From: Deltaproteobacteria bacterium
GTDB taxonomy: Bacteria > Desulfobacterota > Desulfomonilia > UBA1062
Assembly (NCBI GenBank): GCA_017992605.1
Contig: JAGOOG010000009.1
Span: 28,649-92,648, forward strand
DNA: 64,000 nucleotides
Direction: 5' to 3'
Under the pieces are notes generated by a model. That model made no database searches and was not told the DNA's origin. It saw only the letters and a program-made list of their open reading frames with translations. Positions 9,889 to 19,272 of this stretch are shown in pieces; positions within the stretch are counted from its first letter, which is position 1, and each line of letters starts with the position of its first letter. The translations under genes were made by a program, and so were the position numbers.

Positions 9889-10527
9889 ATGGAAAACATC
9901 GTTGCCTGGCTCGTGCACACCATAGGAAGCCTGGGATACCCGGGCATTGTCGCCCTGATGTTCCTGGAAAGCTCCTTCTTCCCGTTTCCCAGCGAGGTCG
10001 TCATCCCGCCGGCAGGCTATCTCGTTTCCACCGGTCAGATGGACATGGGGCTCGTCATCCTGTGCGGTATCGCGGGCAGCCTGCTTGGTGCGCTCTTCAA
10101 TTACGCCCTTGCGCTCTGGCTGGGGAGGCCGCTGCTCATCAAATATGGCAAGTACATGTTTCTTCCCCCTGACCGGTTCGAGAGGGTCAGCGCCCTCTTC
10201 AACGCCCACGGAGAAATCACCACCTTCACCTGCCGGCTCATACCGGGAATCAGGCAATATATCTCGTTTCCCGCCGGTGTGGCCCGCATGAACATGTTCC
10301 GTTTCTGTCTCTACACATCCCTCGGTGCCGGCATATGGATTGTCGTGCTCGCCTACATCGGCTTCCTCGTGGGAAACAACATGGAGCTCGTCCGCCGCTA
10401 TTCTCACCAGGCCGTTCTTGTGATCCTGGCGGTCATGGTTGTCGTCATCCCTGCATACGTTTTTTTTCACGCAAGAAAAAGATCAAAATGTCCGGACAGT
10501 AGAGATGTCTCCGGTCAAAATGAATGA
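9889..10527 (+). CDS. DedA family membrane protein
   Basis: An integral membrane protein of about 212 residues from the DedA/SNARE-associated (VTT) family. These proteins are linked to undecaprenyl-phosphate or phospholipid flipping and to envelope homeostasis. Visible features are the FLESSFFPFPSEVVIPPAGYL re-entrant motif, GSLLGALFNYALALWLGRPL, and the second re-entrant motif with CRLIPGIRQYISFPAGVARM. A C-terminal membrane span is followed by a basic tail (HARKRSK). The start at 9889 is chosen by homology and the ribosome binding site is weak; ATG 9859 would add ten residues. Confidence 0.88.
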   Translation: MENIVAWLVHTIGSLGYPGIVALMFLESSFFPFPSEVVIPPAGYLVSTGQMDMGLVILCGIAGSLLGALFNYALALWLGRPLLIKYGKYMFLPPDRFERVSALFNAHGEITTFTCRLIPGIRQYISFPAGVARMNMFRFCLYTSLGAGIWIVVLAYIGFLVGNNMELVRRYSHQAVLVILAVMVVVIPAYVFFHARKRSKCPDSRDVSGQNE

Positions 10528-10557
10528 GGTCTCATTGTGTGCAATTTGATTTCGGTG

Positions 10558-10581
10558 GGTTATATTTCGTAGCGTATAACC
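10558..10581. promoter_or_regulatory. Inverted repeat upstream of the sigma-factor gene
   Basis: GGTTATA and TATAACC form a perfect 7-bp inverted repeat with a 10-base spacer. It sits about 50 bp upstream of the -35 box of the downstream promoter and just after dedA. There is no T-run, so an operator is more likely than a terminator; it does not resemble CIRCE. Confidence 0.35.
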
Positions 10582-10631
10582 TCCTTGATTCATTGTTCTT
10601 TGTTCTGGGTGATGTTCCCCAAAGATCCTCG

Positions 10632-10661
10632 TTGACTTTTGTGAAAGATAGGCATTATAGT
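10632..10661 (+). promoter_or_regulatory. Sigma-70-type promoter for the sigma-32-like gene
   Basis: TTGACT, 18-bp spacer, TATAGT (five of six matches to the -10 consensus). The predicted transcript start is about 20 bases before the GGGAGG ribosome binding site of the gene at 10688. Confidence 0.6.
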
Positions 10662-10687
10662 GATATATCCCATTTTCGGGAGGGTCT

Positions 10688-11446
10688 ATGGGGAGCAGGT
10701 ATCCGTCTTCGGATTTCGAGAACTACACTCGCAAGATCAAGGACTACTCCCTCCTCACCCCCGAAGAAGAGCTCGACCTGGCGCGCAGGTACAGGCAGGG
10801 CGACATCGAAGCGGGCAAGAAGATCATAACATCCAACCTGAGGTTCGTGGTGAAGATCGCCCAGCCGTATTTCCACCTCGGATACGGGCCGCTCGAAATT
10901 GTCCAAGAGGGCAACATGGGACTGGTCAAGGCGCTGACGCGCTTCGATCCCGACATGGGGGTGCGCTTCATCTGTTATGCGATCTGGTGGATCAAGGCAT
11001 ACATCAAGAACTTCATACACAAGAGCTACCAGGTCCACACGGGCAGGCTGACCCACGCCAAGGGCCTCGTTTCCCTGGACAGCACCATCCCGAGCGACAC
11101 CGACCACGAGGAGAGCCTTCTGGACCATCTCCTCTACGAGGGCCCGGATCAGGACGACTTCTATTCCTACAAGGAGAGACACGCCTATCTCCTGAATCTC
11201 CTCCGCTGCGACCCCCCCATCCTGAGCAAGCGGGAGGTCTTCATCATCGAAAAGAGGTTCTTCAGCGACCCCCCGGCAACGCTCAAGGACATAGCGGTTC
11301 AGATCGGGGTGACCAGGGAGAGGGTCCGGCAGATAGAGATGCGTTCGCTCCAGAGGATCCGGGAGGCCATCGAGAAGCAACGTTCGATCCTGGCCGAGGA
11401 CCTGCACATAGGCCATGAATACCCCATGAGAAGGAAGAAGTTCTGA
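10688..11446 (+). CDS. RNA polymerase sigma factor, RpoH-like (sigma-32 group)
   Basis: An alternative sigma-70-family factor of 252 residues. Region 2 is clear (NLRFVVKIAQPYFHLGYG through RFICYAIWWIKAYI, which parallels the RpoH region 2.4). Region 4 is a helix-turn-helix: TLKDIAVQIGVTRERVRQIEM. There is no region 1.1, and region 3 is shortened. The RpoH-box hallmark QRKLFFNLR is replaced by GRLTHAKGLVSL, so heat-shock function is likely but not proven. It follows its own promoter and is convergent with dnaB. Confidence 0.85.
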   Translation: MGSRYPSSDFENYTRKIKDYSLLTPEEELDLARRYRQGDIEAGKKIITSNLRFVVKIAQPYFHLGYGPLEIVQEGNMGLVKALTRFDPDMGVRFICYAIWWIKAYIKNFIHKSYQVHTGRLTHAKGLVSLDSTIPSDTDHEESLLDHLLYEGPDQDDFYSYKERHAYLLNLLRCDPPILSKREVFIIEKRFFSDPPATLKDIAVQIGVTRERVRQIEMRSLQRIREAIEKQRSILAEDLHIGHEYPMRRKKF

Positions 11447-11467
11447 GGACCGATCCCGACAGGGACG

Positions 11468-12817
11468 TCAGTGCTGGAGATCGAGTTCCCAGAACTTGGT
11501 GTACTCGGGCAGCCACTTCAGCTTGATGGTGCCGGTGGGGCCGTTCCTGTGCTTCGCGATGATGATCTCCGCTATACCCTTCTCTGCGCTGTCCGGGTTG
11601 TAGACGTCGTCACGATAGATGAAGCAGATGACGTCGGCATCCTGCTCTATGGCGCCGGACTCCCTGAGGTCTGACATCATGGGCCTCTTGTCGCCCCGCT
11701 CCTCCACCCTCCGGTTGAGCTGGCTGATGGCGATGACCGGTATATTGAACTCCTTGGCTATGGCCTTGAGCGTTCTCGATATCTCCGAAATCTCCTGTTC
11801 GCGTGAATCGGTGCGCGTTCTCAGGGTCATGAGCTGGAGATAATCGACCACGACCAGCCTCACGTCCACCTGGGATACGAGCCTGCGGATCTTGGCCCTG
11901 ATCTCCACGGGCGAAATGCCTGGCGTGTCGTCGATATACAAGGGCGAGTCATTGAGTTTTCCCGATGCCTCAAGCAGCTTGCTCCAGTCCTCTTCCTTCA
12001 GCATGGTCAGCGACGACGCGGACCTCACGTAACTCTGGTTTATCCAGGCCTCGCAGGCAAGCATCCTCAATGCAAGCTGGTCGATCCCCATCTCCAGGGA
12101 AAAGACGGCCACCGGGAACTGCTCGACCACGGTTACGTACTGGGCGATGTTCATGGCAAGGGAGGTCTTGCCCATGGAGGGCCGGCCTGCCACGATGATG
12201 AGGTCCGACTTGTGGAGCCCGCCCAGGAGCTGGGTGTCGAGATCGCCGAAGCCGGTGGGGACGATTCCCTGGTCGACCTCGCCCTTGGCCATGCGGCTGA
12301 GGTTGTGATAGAGGTCCTGGAGGGGGATCCCGATCCGCATGAGACCGCCCTTTTTGTCCTTGACCTGCTTGTTGATGGCGTAGATGATCTGTTCGGCCGT
12401 CTCCAGTACCTCCGAGACCTCGCCCGAGGGTGTCCTGGCAGTGCGTATGATGTCCCCGGCACCGGTTATCAGTGACCTCAGAATGGACTTGTCCCTGACC
12501 AGCCGTGCGTAGTACTCGATGTTGGCAGTCGTCGGGATGTTGTCTGCGAGCTGCGAGATATAGGAGGCACCCCCGATCTTGTCCAGCCTCCCCTTCTGCT
12601 CTATGGCCTCGGTCAGCGAGACAAGGTCTATGGGCAGCCCCTTGTCCATGAGACGCAGCATCTCTTCGAACAAGATGCGGTTGCGCTCTGCATAGAAGTC
12701 TTCCGGGGAAAGGATCTCGGTGACTGCATCCAGCGAGGAATTCTCCATCAGGATTCCTCCCAGGATGTATTCTTCCGCCTCCCTGCTGTGGGGGAGAGAA
12801 ACCGCTGGGGTGTCCAT
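11468..12817 (-). CDS. dnaB: Replicative DNA helicase DnaB
   Basis: The hexameric 5'-3' helicase of the replication fork, 449 residues. The N-terminal primase-interacting domain (PHSREAEEYILGGIL onward) is followed by a linker and a RecA-like motor with Walker A GRPSMGKTS, FSLEMG, Walker B LVVVDYLQLM, and the ISQLNRRVE and arginine-finger regions. No intein is present. It starts immediately after rplI (1-base gap), as in many bacteria where rpsF-rpsR-rplI-dnaB form a unit. Confidence 0.97.
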   Translation of the reverse strand: MDTPAVSLPHSREAEEYILGGILMENSSLDAVTEILSPEDFYAERNRILFEEMLRLMDKGLPIDLVSLTEAIEQKGRLDKIGGASYISQLADNIPTTANIEYYARLVRDKSILRSLITGAGDIIRTARTPSGEVSEVLETAEQIIYAINKQVKDKKGGLMRIGIPLQDLYHNLSRMAKGEVDQGIVPTGFGDLDTQLLGGLHKSDLIIVAGRPSMGKTSLAMNIAQYVTVVEQFPVAVFSLEMGIDQLALRMLACEAWINQSYVRSASSLTMLKEEDWSKLLEASGKLNDSPLYIDDTPGISPVEIRAKIRRLVSQVDVRLVVVDYLQLMTLRTRTDSREQEISEISRTLKAIAKEFNIPVIAISQLNRRVEERGDKRPMMSDLRESGAIEQDADVICFIYRDDVYNPDSAEKGIAEIIIAKHRNGPTGTIKLKWLPEYTKFWELDLQH

Positions 12818-12818
12818 G

Positions 12819-13274
12819 CTACTCGCCCTGTGACTCTGGAACCACCTCCACCTTCACCTTTGCGGTCACTTCCGGGAAGAGCCGCACATCGACCTCGTGG
12901 GTACCCACATGCCTGATCGGCTCGTGCAGATGGATCTTCTTCCTGTCCAGCTCGAAGCCTTTTGCGGTGAGGGCATCGAAGATGTCGGAGCTGGTTATGG
13001 AGCCGAAAAGTTTTCCCTCCTGGCCCGTCTTGGCGGTGAACGACAGGCTCACGGATGAGATCTCCTCGGAAAGTTTCATGGCATGCTCGCGGGACTTCGC
13101 TTCAGATCTGACCCGCGCCTGGATCTTGTCCTTGAATGCCTTGAGGTTCGAGTCGGTGGCCAGAAGCGCCAGACCCTTGGGAACGAGAAAGTTCCGGGCA
13201 TAGCCATCCTTGACCTTCACCTCCTGTCCCACGCTGCCGAGGCCCTCGATCGTCTCCAGAAGTACTACCTTCAT
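12819..13274 (-). CDS. rplI: 50S ribosomal protein L9
   Basis: L9 binds domain V of 23S rRNA and spans to the L1 stalk base. The 151-residue protein begins MKVVLLETIEGLGSVGQEV, with KDGYARNFLVPKGLA in the N-terminal RNA-binding domain. A connecting helix and a C-terminal domain (GKLFGSITSSDIFDAL) follow. The start codon overlaps the stop of the DUF2232 gene by ATGA. Confidence 0.97.
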   Translation of the reverse strand: MKVVLLETIEGLGSVGQEVKVKDGYARNFLVPKGLALLATDSNLKAFKDKIQARVRSEAKSREHAMKLSEEISSVSLSFTAKTGQEGKLFGSITSSDIFDALTAKGFELDRKKIHLHEPIRHVGTHEVDVRLFPEVTAKVKVEVVPESQGE

Positions 13275-14191
13275 TCTCTATCTCCTTTTGGTGTTCGTAT
13301 CCTTTTGCGAAAATCGAACCAGGCGTCAAACAACCCGAGCCCGGCTACCATAACCATCATATATATCTGTATCAAGATCAAAATGTAAATAGGCCAGCGA
13401 AGAAGAACGGGCCACGCGCGCTCCCCCATGAAGACCGCCACGATGGCCAGGCCCTGAAAAAAATACACCTGCCCCACGACAACGAGGAGGTTGAGTCCGA
13501 CATCCGATAGGGTCTTCAGGGGAAGAACCGAGAGAACTCCTCCGATGATGAACCCGGCTATCATCCACTCCGGGGCCTTCCATTCGCGCAGGGACATGCC
13601 CTTCATCCTCGAGGATACGAGCACCAGGTTCAGCCACAGGACAAACGCTGCCCCTGTCAGCACGATGGCAGGGAACAGCATGACGATTCTTTCTCGCAGG
13701 AGTGCAAGCATGTCCTGGAATTCCTGCTGCTCGGCACCCGAGAGCATGTTCTCGGAAGCTACCCGGAACCCGTCCACCACCCTGTCGGCCCACCCGCCTA
13801 TGACCGCCGAGTACGATGCGCCGCTCTCCCCTGTGGCCGAAAGAACCCCGGCCATGACTATCCCGAAGACCAGGGAGGAAGGGACAACCACGGCGAGGCC
13901 GAAGCTGCCGCTCCTGATGAAATGCCGCATGGCAAAGGCCGAAACCAGGAGCACACCATAGATGAAGGCCCCTATGGTGAACGCCGGGATGAACGCCAGC
14001 AGCAGAGGGGAGCATGCAAGGACGAGGGACCAGCCCAGCGACATCCTCTGCGTGCACAGACAGTATGCGGCCGGATACACGGCTGCCGCGGGAAGGAACG
14101 CCTCGGGTGCCGCCATGACGAGCACAGAGTAGAGCAGGAAGACCCCTGATATGATCCACCGGGTCTTCCCGCCTCCGCTCACGACGGGCAT
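13271..14191 (-). CDS. DUF2232 (YybS-like) membrane protein
   Basis: A 306-residue polytopic membrane protein with about eight hydrophobic spans, lying between rpsR and rplI. That position and topology match the DUF2232/YybS family found in the same ribosomal-protein operon of Firmicutes and Deltaproteobacteria. Its function is unknown. A conserved-looking soluble segment lies between spans (SGAEQQEFQDMLALLRERIVM). The ATGA overlap with rplI suggests coupled translation. Confidence 0.8.
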   Translation of the reverse strand: MPVVSGGGKTRWIISGVFLLYSVLVMAAPEAFLPAAAVYPAAYCLCTQRMSLGWSLVLACSPLLLAFIPAFTIGAFIYGVLLVSAFAMRHFIRSGSFGLAVVVPSSLVFGIVMAGVLSATGESGASYSAVIGGWADRVVDGFRVASENMLSGAEQQEFQDMLALLRERIVMLFPAIVLTGAAFVLWLNLVLVSSRMKGMSLREWKAPEWMIAGFIIGGVLSVLPLKTLSDVGLNLLVVVGQVYFFQGLAIVAVFMGERAWPVLLRWPIYILILIQIYMMVMVAGLGLFDAWFDFRKRIRTPKGDRE

Positions 14192-14195
14192 GTCT

Positions 14196-14456
14196 CTAGT
14201 CGTGCACAGTGAAGGGGATCAAGGCCATGATCCTGGCCCGCTTGATTTCCGTTGCCAGCTTCTTCTGATGGAAGGCGCAGGTACCTGTTATCCTGCGGGG
14301 CAGGATCTTTCCCCGTTCGGTGATGAAATCCTTGAGCACATGCGGAGCCTTGTAATCGATGGGCAGCGTCTTCTCCTCGCAGAACCTGCACGTCTTCCTC
14401 TTGTAGTACGGCTTCTGTCTCGGGTTTGAATGGGATCTCGGTGGTCTGTCCTGCAT
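14196..14456 (-). CDS. rpsR: 30S ribosomal protein S18
   Basis: S18 pairs with S6 on the platform of the small subunit. The 86-residue protein has the conserved [21 protein letters not shown] core followed by [16 protein letters not shown]. It also carries Cys residues (CRFCEE, TCAFH) typical of zinc-binding S18 versions. It starts one base after the rpsF stop. Confidence 0.97.
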   Translation of the reverse strand: MQDRPPRSHSNPRQKPYYKRKTCRFCEEKTLPIDYKAPHVLKDFITERGKILPRRITGTCAFHQKKLATEIKRARIMALIPFTVHD

Positions 14457-14457
14457 G

Positions 14458-14829
14458 TTAGGCTCCTACATCTTCTTGCTCTGCCGCCGGCGTTGTCTCC
14501 GGCTCAACTTCGGCCTTCGGCTCGAGGTCTTCACGGGTGACATGTTTGTCGAGCTTCACCACCACGAACCTGATGACATTCTCGTCGATGCGCAGAAAGC
14601 GCTCGATCTCCGCTACCATCGCCCCGGGACCATCGAGGTACACGAGGAAATACTGGCCGCGGGACTTCTTCTTGATCTTGTAGGTGAACCCCTTGAACCC
14701 CAGATCGTCGAAGCGAATGATTTCACCCTTGTTCTTGGAGATGGTGCCCTTGAGGCGGGTAAGCAGCTTTTCCCGTTCCTCTTCCCCCATGTCGGGGTTG
14801 AGGATGAACATGATCTCGTAGAGATTCAT
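14458..14829 (-). CDS. rpsF: 30S ribosomal protein S6
   Basis: S6 is the partner of S18. The 123-residue protein opens [18 protein letters not shown] and has the fold-defining [22 protein letters not shown], with an acidic C-terminal extension ([21 protein letters not shown] region). I chose the ATG at 14829 because AAGGAGG sits 6 bases upstream; the open frame continues further but upstream sequence is not S6. First gene of the rpsF-rpsR-DUF2232-rplI-dnaB run. Confidence 0.96.
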   Translation of the reverse strand: MNLYEIMFILNPDMGEEEREKLLTRLKGTISKNKGEIIRFDDLGFKGFTYKIKKKSRGQYFLVYLDGPGAMVAEIERFLRIDENVIRFVVVKLDKHVTREDLEPKAEVEPETTPAAEQEDVGA

Positions 14830-14944
14830 CACTACCTCCTTGTGGATTATAGCCCCATTTTGGAGCAAGGAGCGAACACTCCATATACCAACGACTTCCC
14901 TTATGCAAGCCTGAAATGGAGGTACCCGCACGTGCCGCACAGAA

Positions 14945-15220
14945 TCAGTAGTATCGGACAGTGAATGACCTGTACTCACCCTCCGGATCCACCTCCTGCA
15001 CATCGACGGCATCGACACTCGCCCCGGGAGGGCCCTGGTGACACCAGGCAAGCATCTTCTCGACAGCAGTCTCGTCACCCTGGATGTGGGCCTCCACTGA
15101 TCCATCCACCGTATTCCTCACCCATCCCGTGAGCTTCAATTTCCGGGCAATCTCCTGGGTGGTGGCACGAAACCAGACCCCTTGTACCCTTCCATGGATC
15201 ATAAGGCGCAGAGCCTTCAT
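14945..15220 (-). CDS. acyP: Acylphosphatase
   Basis: A small (91-residue) hydrolase of acyl phosphates. It has the phosphate-binding loop GRVQGVWFRATTQEIA with the catalytic Arg, and the conserved GWVRNTVDGSVEAHIQG, which includes the catalytic Asn. It starts 4 bases after the ligA stop and is probably co-transcribed with it. Confidence 0.93.
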   Translation of the reverse strand: MKALRLMIHGRVQGVWFRATTQEIARKLKLTGWVRNTVDGSVEAHIQGDETAVEKMLAWCHQGPPGASVDAVDVQEVDPEGEYRSFTVRYY

Positions 15221-15224
15221 CGTA

Positions 15225-17285
<2,061 letters not shown>

Positions 17286-17420
17286 CTAACATAAAAAAGA
17301 CTTGATCAAAAGATCTTTATGATTAATATTCATAGGAGTAAGGATACCATCGTTGACAATAAGCACAACACAGAAAACGATTGGAATAGGTGAATGAGTT
17401 CTCGCCGCAAGGAGGTTGCA

Positions 17421-17657
17421 ATGGGAAAAGTTGTGTTTAATGTGCAGGATCAGTTCCTCAACCAGGCCCGCAAGGAAAGGGTCCCGATCATCGTAACCCT
17501 CATTGATAACACCAAGGTTGAAGGGTTTGTGAAAAGCTTCGATCCTTTCTGCATATTGATCCAGACCGAGAAACCGATCCTCATCTACAAGCATGCGGTA
17601 GGAAGAATCGAACCGGCAGAGGTCAATTCGAAGCTCAAGGATTTCCTGGCAGGATGA
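17421..17657 (+). CDS. hfq: RNA chaperone Hfq
   Basis: A hexameric Sm-like protein that helps small RNAs pair with mRNAs. It is 78 residues long. The Sm1 motif region is NVQDQFLNQARKERVPIIVTL with FDPFCILIQ. The Sm2 motif is IYKHAVGRI, close to the usual YKHAI. The C-terminal tail is short, as in Gram-positive and deltaproteobacterial forms. Start ATG 17421 lies behind a strong AAGGAGG. Its stop overlaps the next gene by ATGA. A TTGACA at 17353 has no convincing -10 box. Confidence 0.93.
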   Translation: MGKVVFNVQDQFLNQARKERVPIIVTLIDNTKVEGFVKSFDPFCILIQTEKPILIYKHAVGRIEPAEVNSKLKDFLAG

Positions 17658-18763
17658 GTATTCTCCGCATATGCATGTGCGGGGTTCTCTGGCTGGTTCT
17701 GCTCGCCTTCGGCATGAACCCCGCACGAGCCGAAGTCTGCCTCACCACAACGGGCTTCGGCTCCCTCGTTGACGGCAATGTATCTCGGGCGGAGAAGACC
17801 GCCTTTGATGACGCGCTGTTCAAGGCGTACCTTGAAACGGCCCTGAGGTTTGTCCCCGGGAGCTCTTCCATGGAACTCGCCCGGGTCCTCAAGACTTTCG
17901 TCTCATCGAGAGGGAACCAGGACGTCGTCCAGTATAAGATAGTATCACGCTCACAACTGGATGCCATGCTGATACTCTCCATGGACATGAAGATCAACGA
18001 AACCCCCCTGAGGGAGTGGCTCCAGGGACAGGTGCTGACAACCCCTCTCGACCTGAGGCCACGAATCATCCTCGTCATAACCACGCGAGGTCCTGGTCAG
18101 TCCGAGAGGCATGAATGGTGGACATCGAGCACCCCCAAGGGCTACTCGCCCTTTGAGACACAGCTGGCCAAGAACCTCAGAGAAGCCGGAGAGAATGTTG
18201 CAGGCCCCCCATTGCATATAACAAAACCACCGGCAGGGCCTGACAAGGCGATCATCCTTGCAGACTCCACAGGGGCGGACCTTGTCATCACAGGCCTCCT
18301 TTCTCACAAATCCATCGATGCAACCATGATGGAGTCGCGGCTCGATCTATCTCTCATGGATTCCAGGGCCAGGCAACGACTGACCTCCACCTCGACGACG
18401 CTCAAGGGGACGGTCGACGAGAAAACCATGCATGATCTTCTGATTACAGCTGTCATGGGTCAGTTAAGGGAGGGAATCGCAAAAAAGGTTGTCAGGGTGA
18501 AACCTGCCGTGAGCAAGCGGACGCTGTGCATCGAGGGCATCCGGGACAACGATACTTATCAGGCAATAATCGCAGCTCTTCGTTCAATGGCCGGTGTATC
18601 GTCGGTCACTATTTCGCGCGTCCAGGGTCACACGGCCTGTCACATCCTTCAGATACAAGGAAACCTTCAGGACGTCATGGAAAGCCTCAGGCAAAGGAAC
18701 ATCGTTCCGGCGGACATGATCATAGAAGGCGATACCGCATATTTCCGTATCTTGAATCAATAA
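17654..18763 (+). CDS. Exported protein with FlgT N-terminal-like domain
   Basis: A 369-residue protein with a clear signal peptide (ILRICMCGVLWLVLLAFGMNPARA, cut near AEV). The following segment, GFGSLVDGNVSRAEKTAFDDAL then QYKIVSRSQ, follows the pattern of the FlgT N-terminal domain. A middle part (LADSTGADLVITG) resembles the periplasmic lipoprotein-assembly type domains of the same superfamily. The C-terminus (GVSSVTISRVQGHTACHILQIQG) resembles a small alpha-beta repeat. It is probably an outer-membrane or flagellum-associated assembly factor, but this is inferred from fold-level likeness only. It is translationally coupled to hfq by ATGA. Confidence 0.55.
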   Translation: MSILRICMCGVLWLVLLAFGMNPARAEVCLTTTGFGSLVDGNVSRAEKTAFDDALFKAYLETALRFVPGSSSMELARVLKTFVSSRGNQDVVQYKIVSRSQLDAMLILSMDMKINETPLREWLQGQVLTTPLDLRPRIILVITTRGPGQSERHEWWTSSTPKGYSPFETQLAKNLREAGENVAGPPLHITKPPAGPDKAIILADSTGADLVITGLLSHKSIDATMMESRLDLSLMDSRARQRLTSTSTTLKGTVDEKTMHDLLITAVMGQLREGIAKKVVRVKPAVSKRTLCIEGIRDNDTYQAIIAALRSMAGVSSVTISRVQGHTACHILQIQGNLQDVMESLRQRNIVPADMIIEGDTAYFRILNQ

Positions 18764-18767
18764 CTCA

Positions 18768-18794
18768 AAAGGCGCCGGAAGATCCGGCGCCTTT
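18768..18794. terminator. Bidirectional intrinsic terminator
   Basis: AAAGGCGCCGGA, loop AGA, TCCGGCGCCTTT: a perfect 12-bp stem. It is flanked by T-rich sequence on the plus strand and by TTTTGAG on the minus strand. It lies between the convergent genes ending at 18763 and 18820 and can stop transcription from both sides. Confidence 0.85.
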
Positions 18795-18819
18795 GTCCTC
18801 GATCACCTCGCGGGATCTC

Positions 18820-19260
18820 TTACCAGGGTCTGGTCTGTTCGTGAAACCTGCTCCTCATATTTTCGTCCTGCAGGTTCACTGGCTTGTCGAGTATCTGGAT
18901 CTCGGTAGCCAGAAGAACATTGGACTTGATCTTGTCATCCCATGCAAGTCCGCCTTTTGCGAGGACGAGAACGCCCTTCTTCAGTGAACCCTTGGGCTGT
19001 TCAGATCCCCTGTTATCCAGGATGTGAGTCTTCAGGTGCTTGCCTCTGATGGTAGTGTCGATGAGCTTTACCCACCGCTCTGATATCACGATGTATTCCT
19101 TGGCTGTGTCCATAATGGTACCCTGTATCACGGAAGGATCCCACTCTCTGAGTCCATTGTCCAGAGTGTCCGCATGAGCAGTCGCAAAACACACCAGTAC
19201 AAGAAAAACGGAACAGCATCCGAGCAGCAAGTGCAGTCTTGATCTTATCATGACACTCAT
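18820..19260 (-). CDS. Small exported protein at the end of the pilin run
   Basis: A 146-residue protein with a signal peptide (LLLGCCSVFLVLVCFATAHADT). The mature part is a beta-rich single domain (VIQGTIMDTAKEYIVISERWVKLIDTTI, GSLKKGVLVLAKGG), resembling small OB-like periplasmic domains. I do not recognise a named family. Start ATG 19260 has AGGAGG six bases upstream. It lies 12 bp behind pilY1, so a role in pilus or surface biogenesis is inferred from context only. Confidence 0.6.
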   Translation of the reverse strand: MSVMIRSRLHLLLGCCSVFLVLVCFATAHADTLDNGLREWDPSVIQGTIMDTAKEYIVISERWVKLIDTTIRGKHLKTHILDNRGSEQPKGSLKKGVLVLAKGGLAWDDKIKSNVLLATEIQILDKPVNLQDENMRSRFHEQTRPW

Positions 19261-19272
19261 GTGTTTCCTCCT

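Noticed and set aside
14846..14851. TATAAT on the minus strand just before rpsF as its promoter
   Set aside because: It would leave a leader of under ten bases that begins inside the ribosome binding site, and there is no good -35 box.
17353..17381. TTGACA upstream of hfq as a promoter
   Set aside because: The -35 box is perfect but no acceptable -10 box lies 15-19 bp downstream.
17318..17392. 24-codon frame just upstream of hfq
   Set aside because: Very short, low complexity, no recognisable ribosome binding site; a chance frame is as likely.
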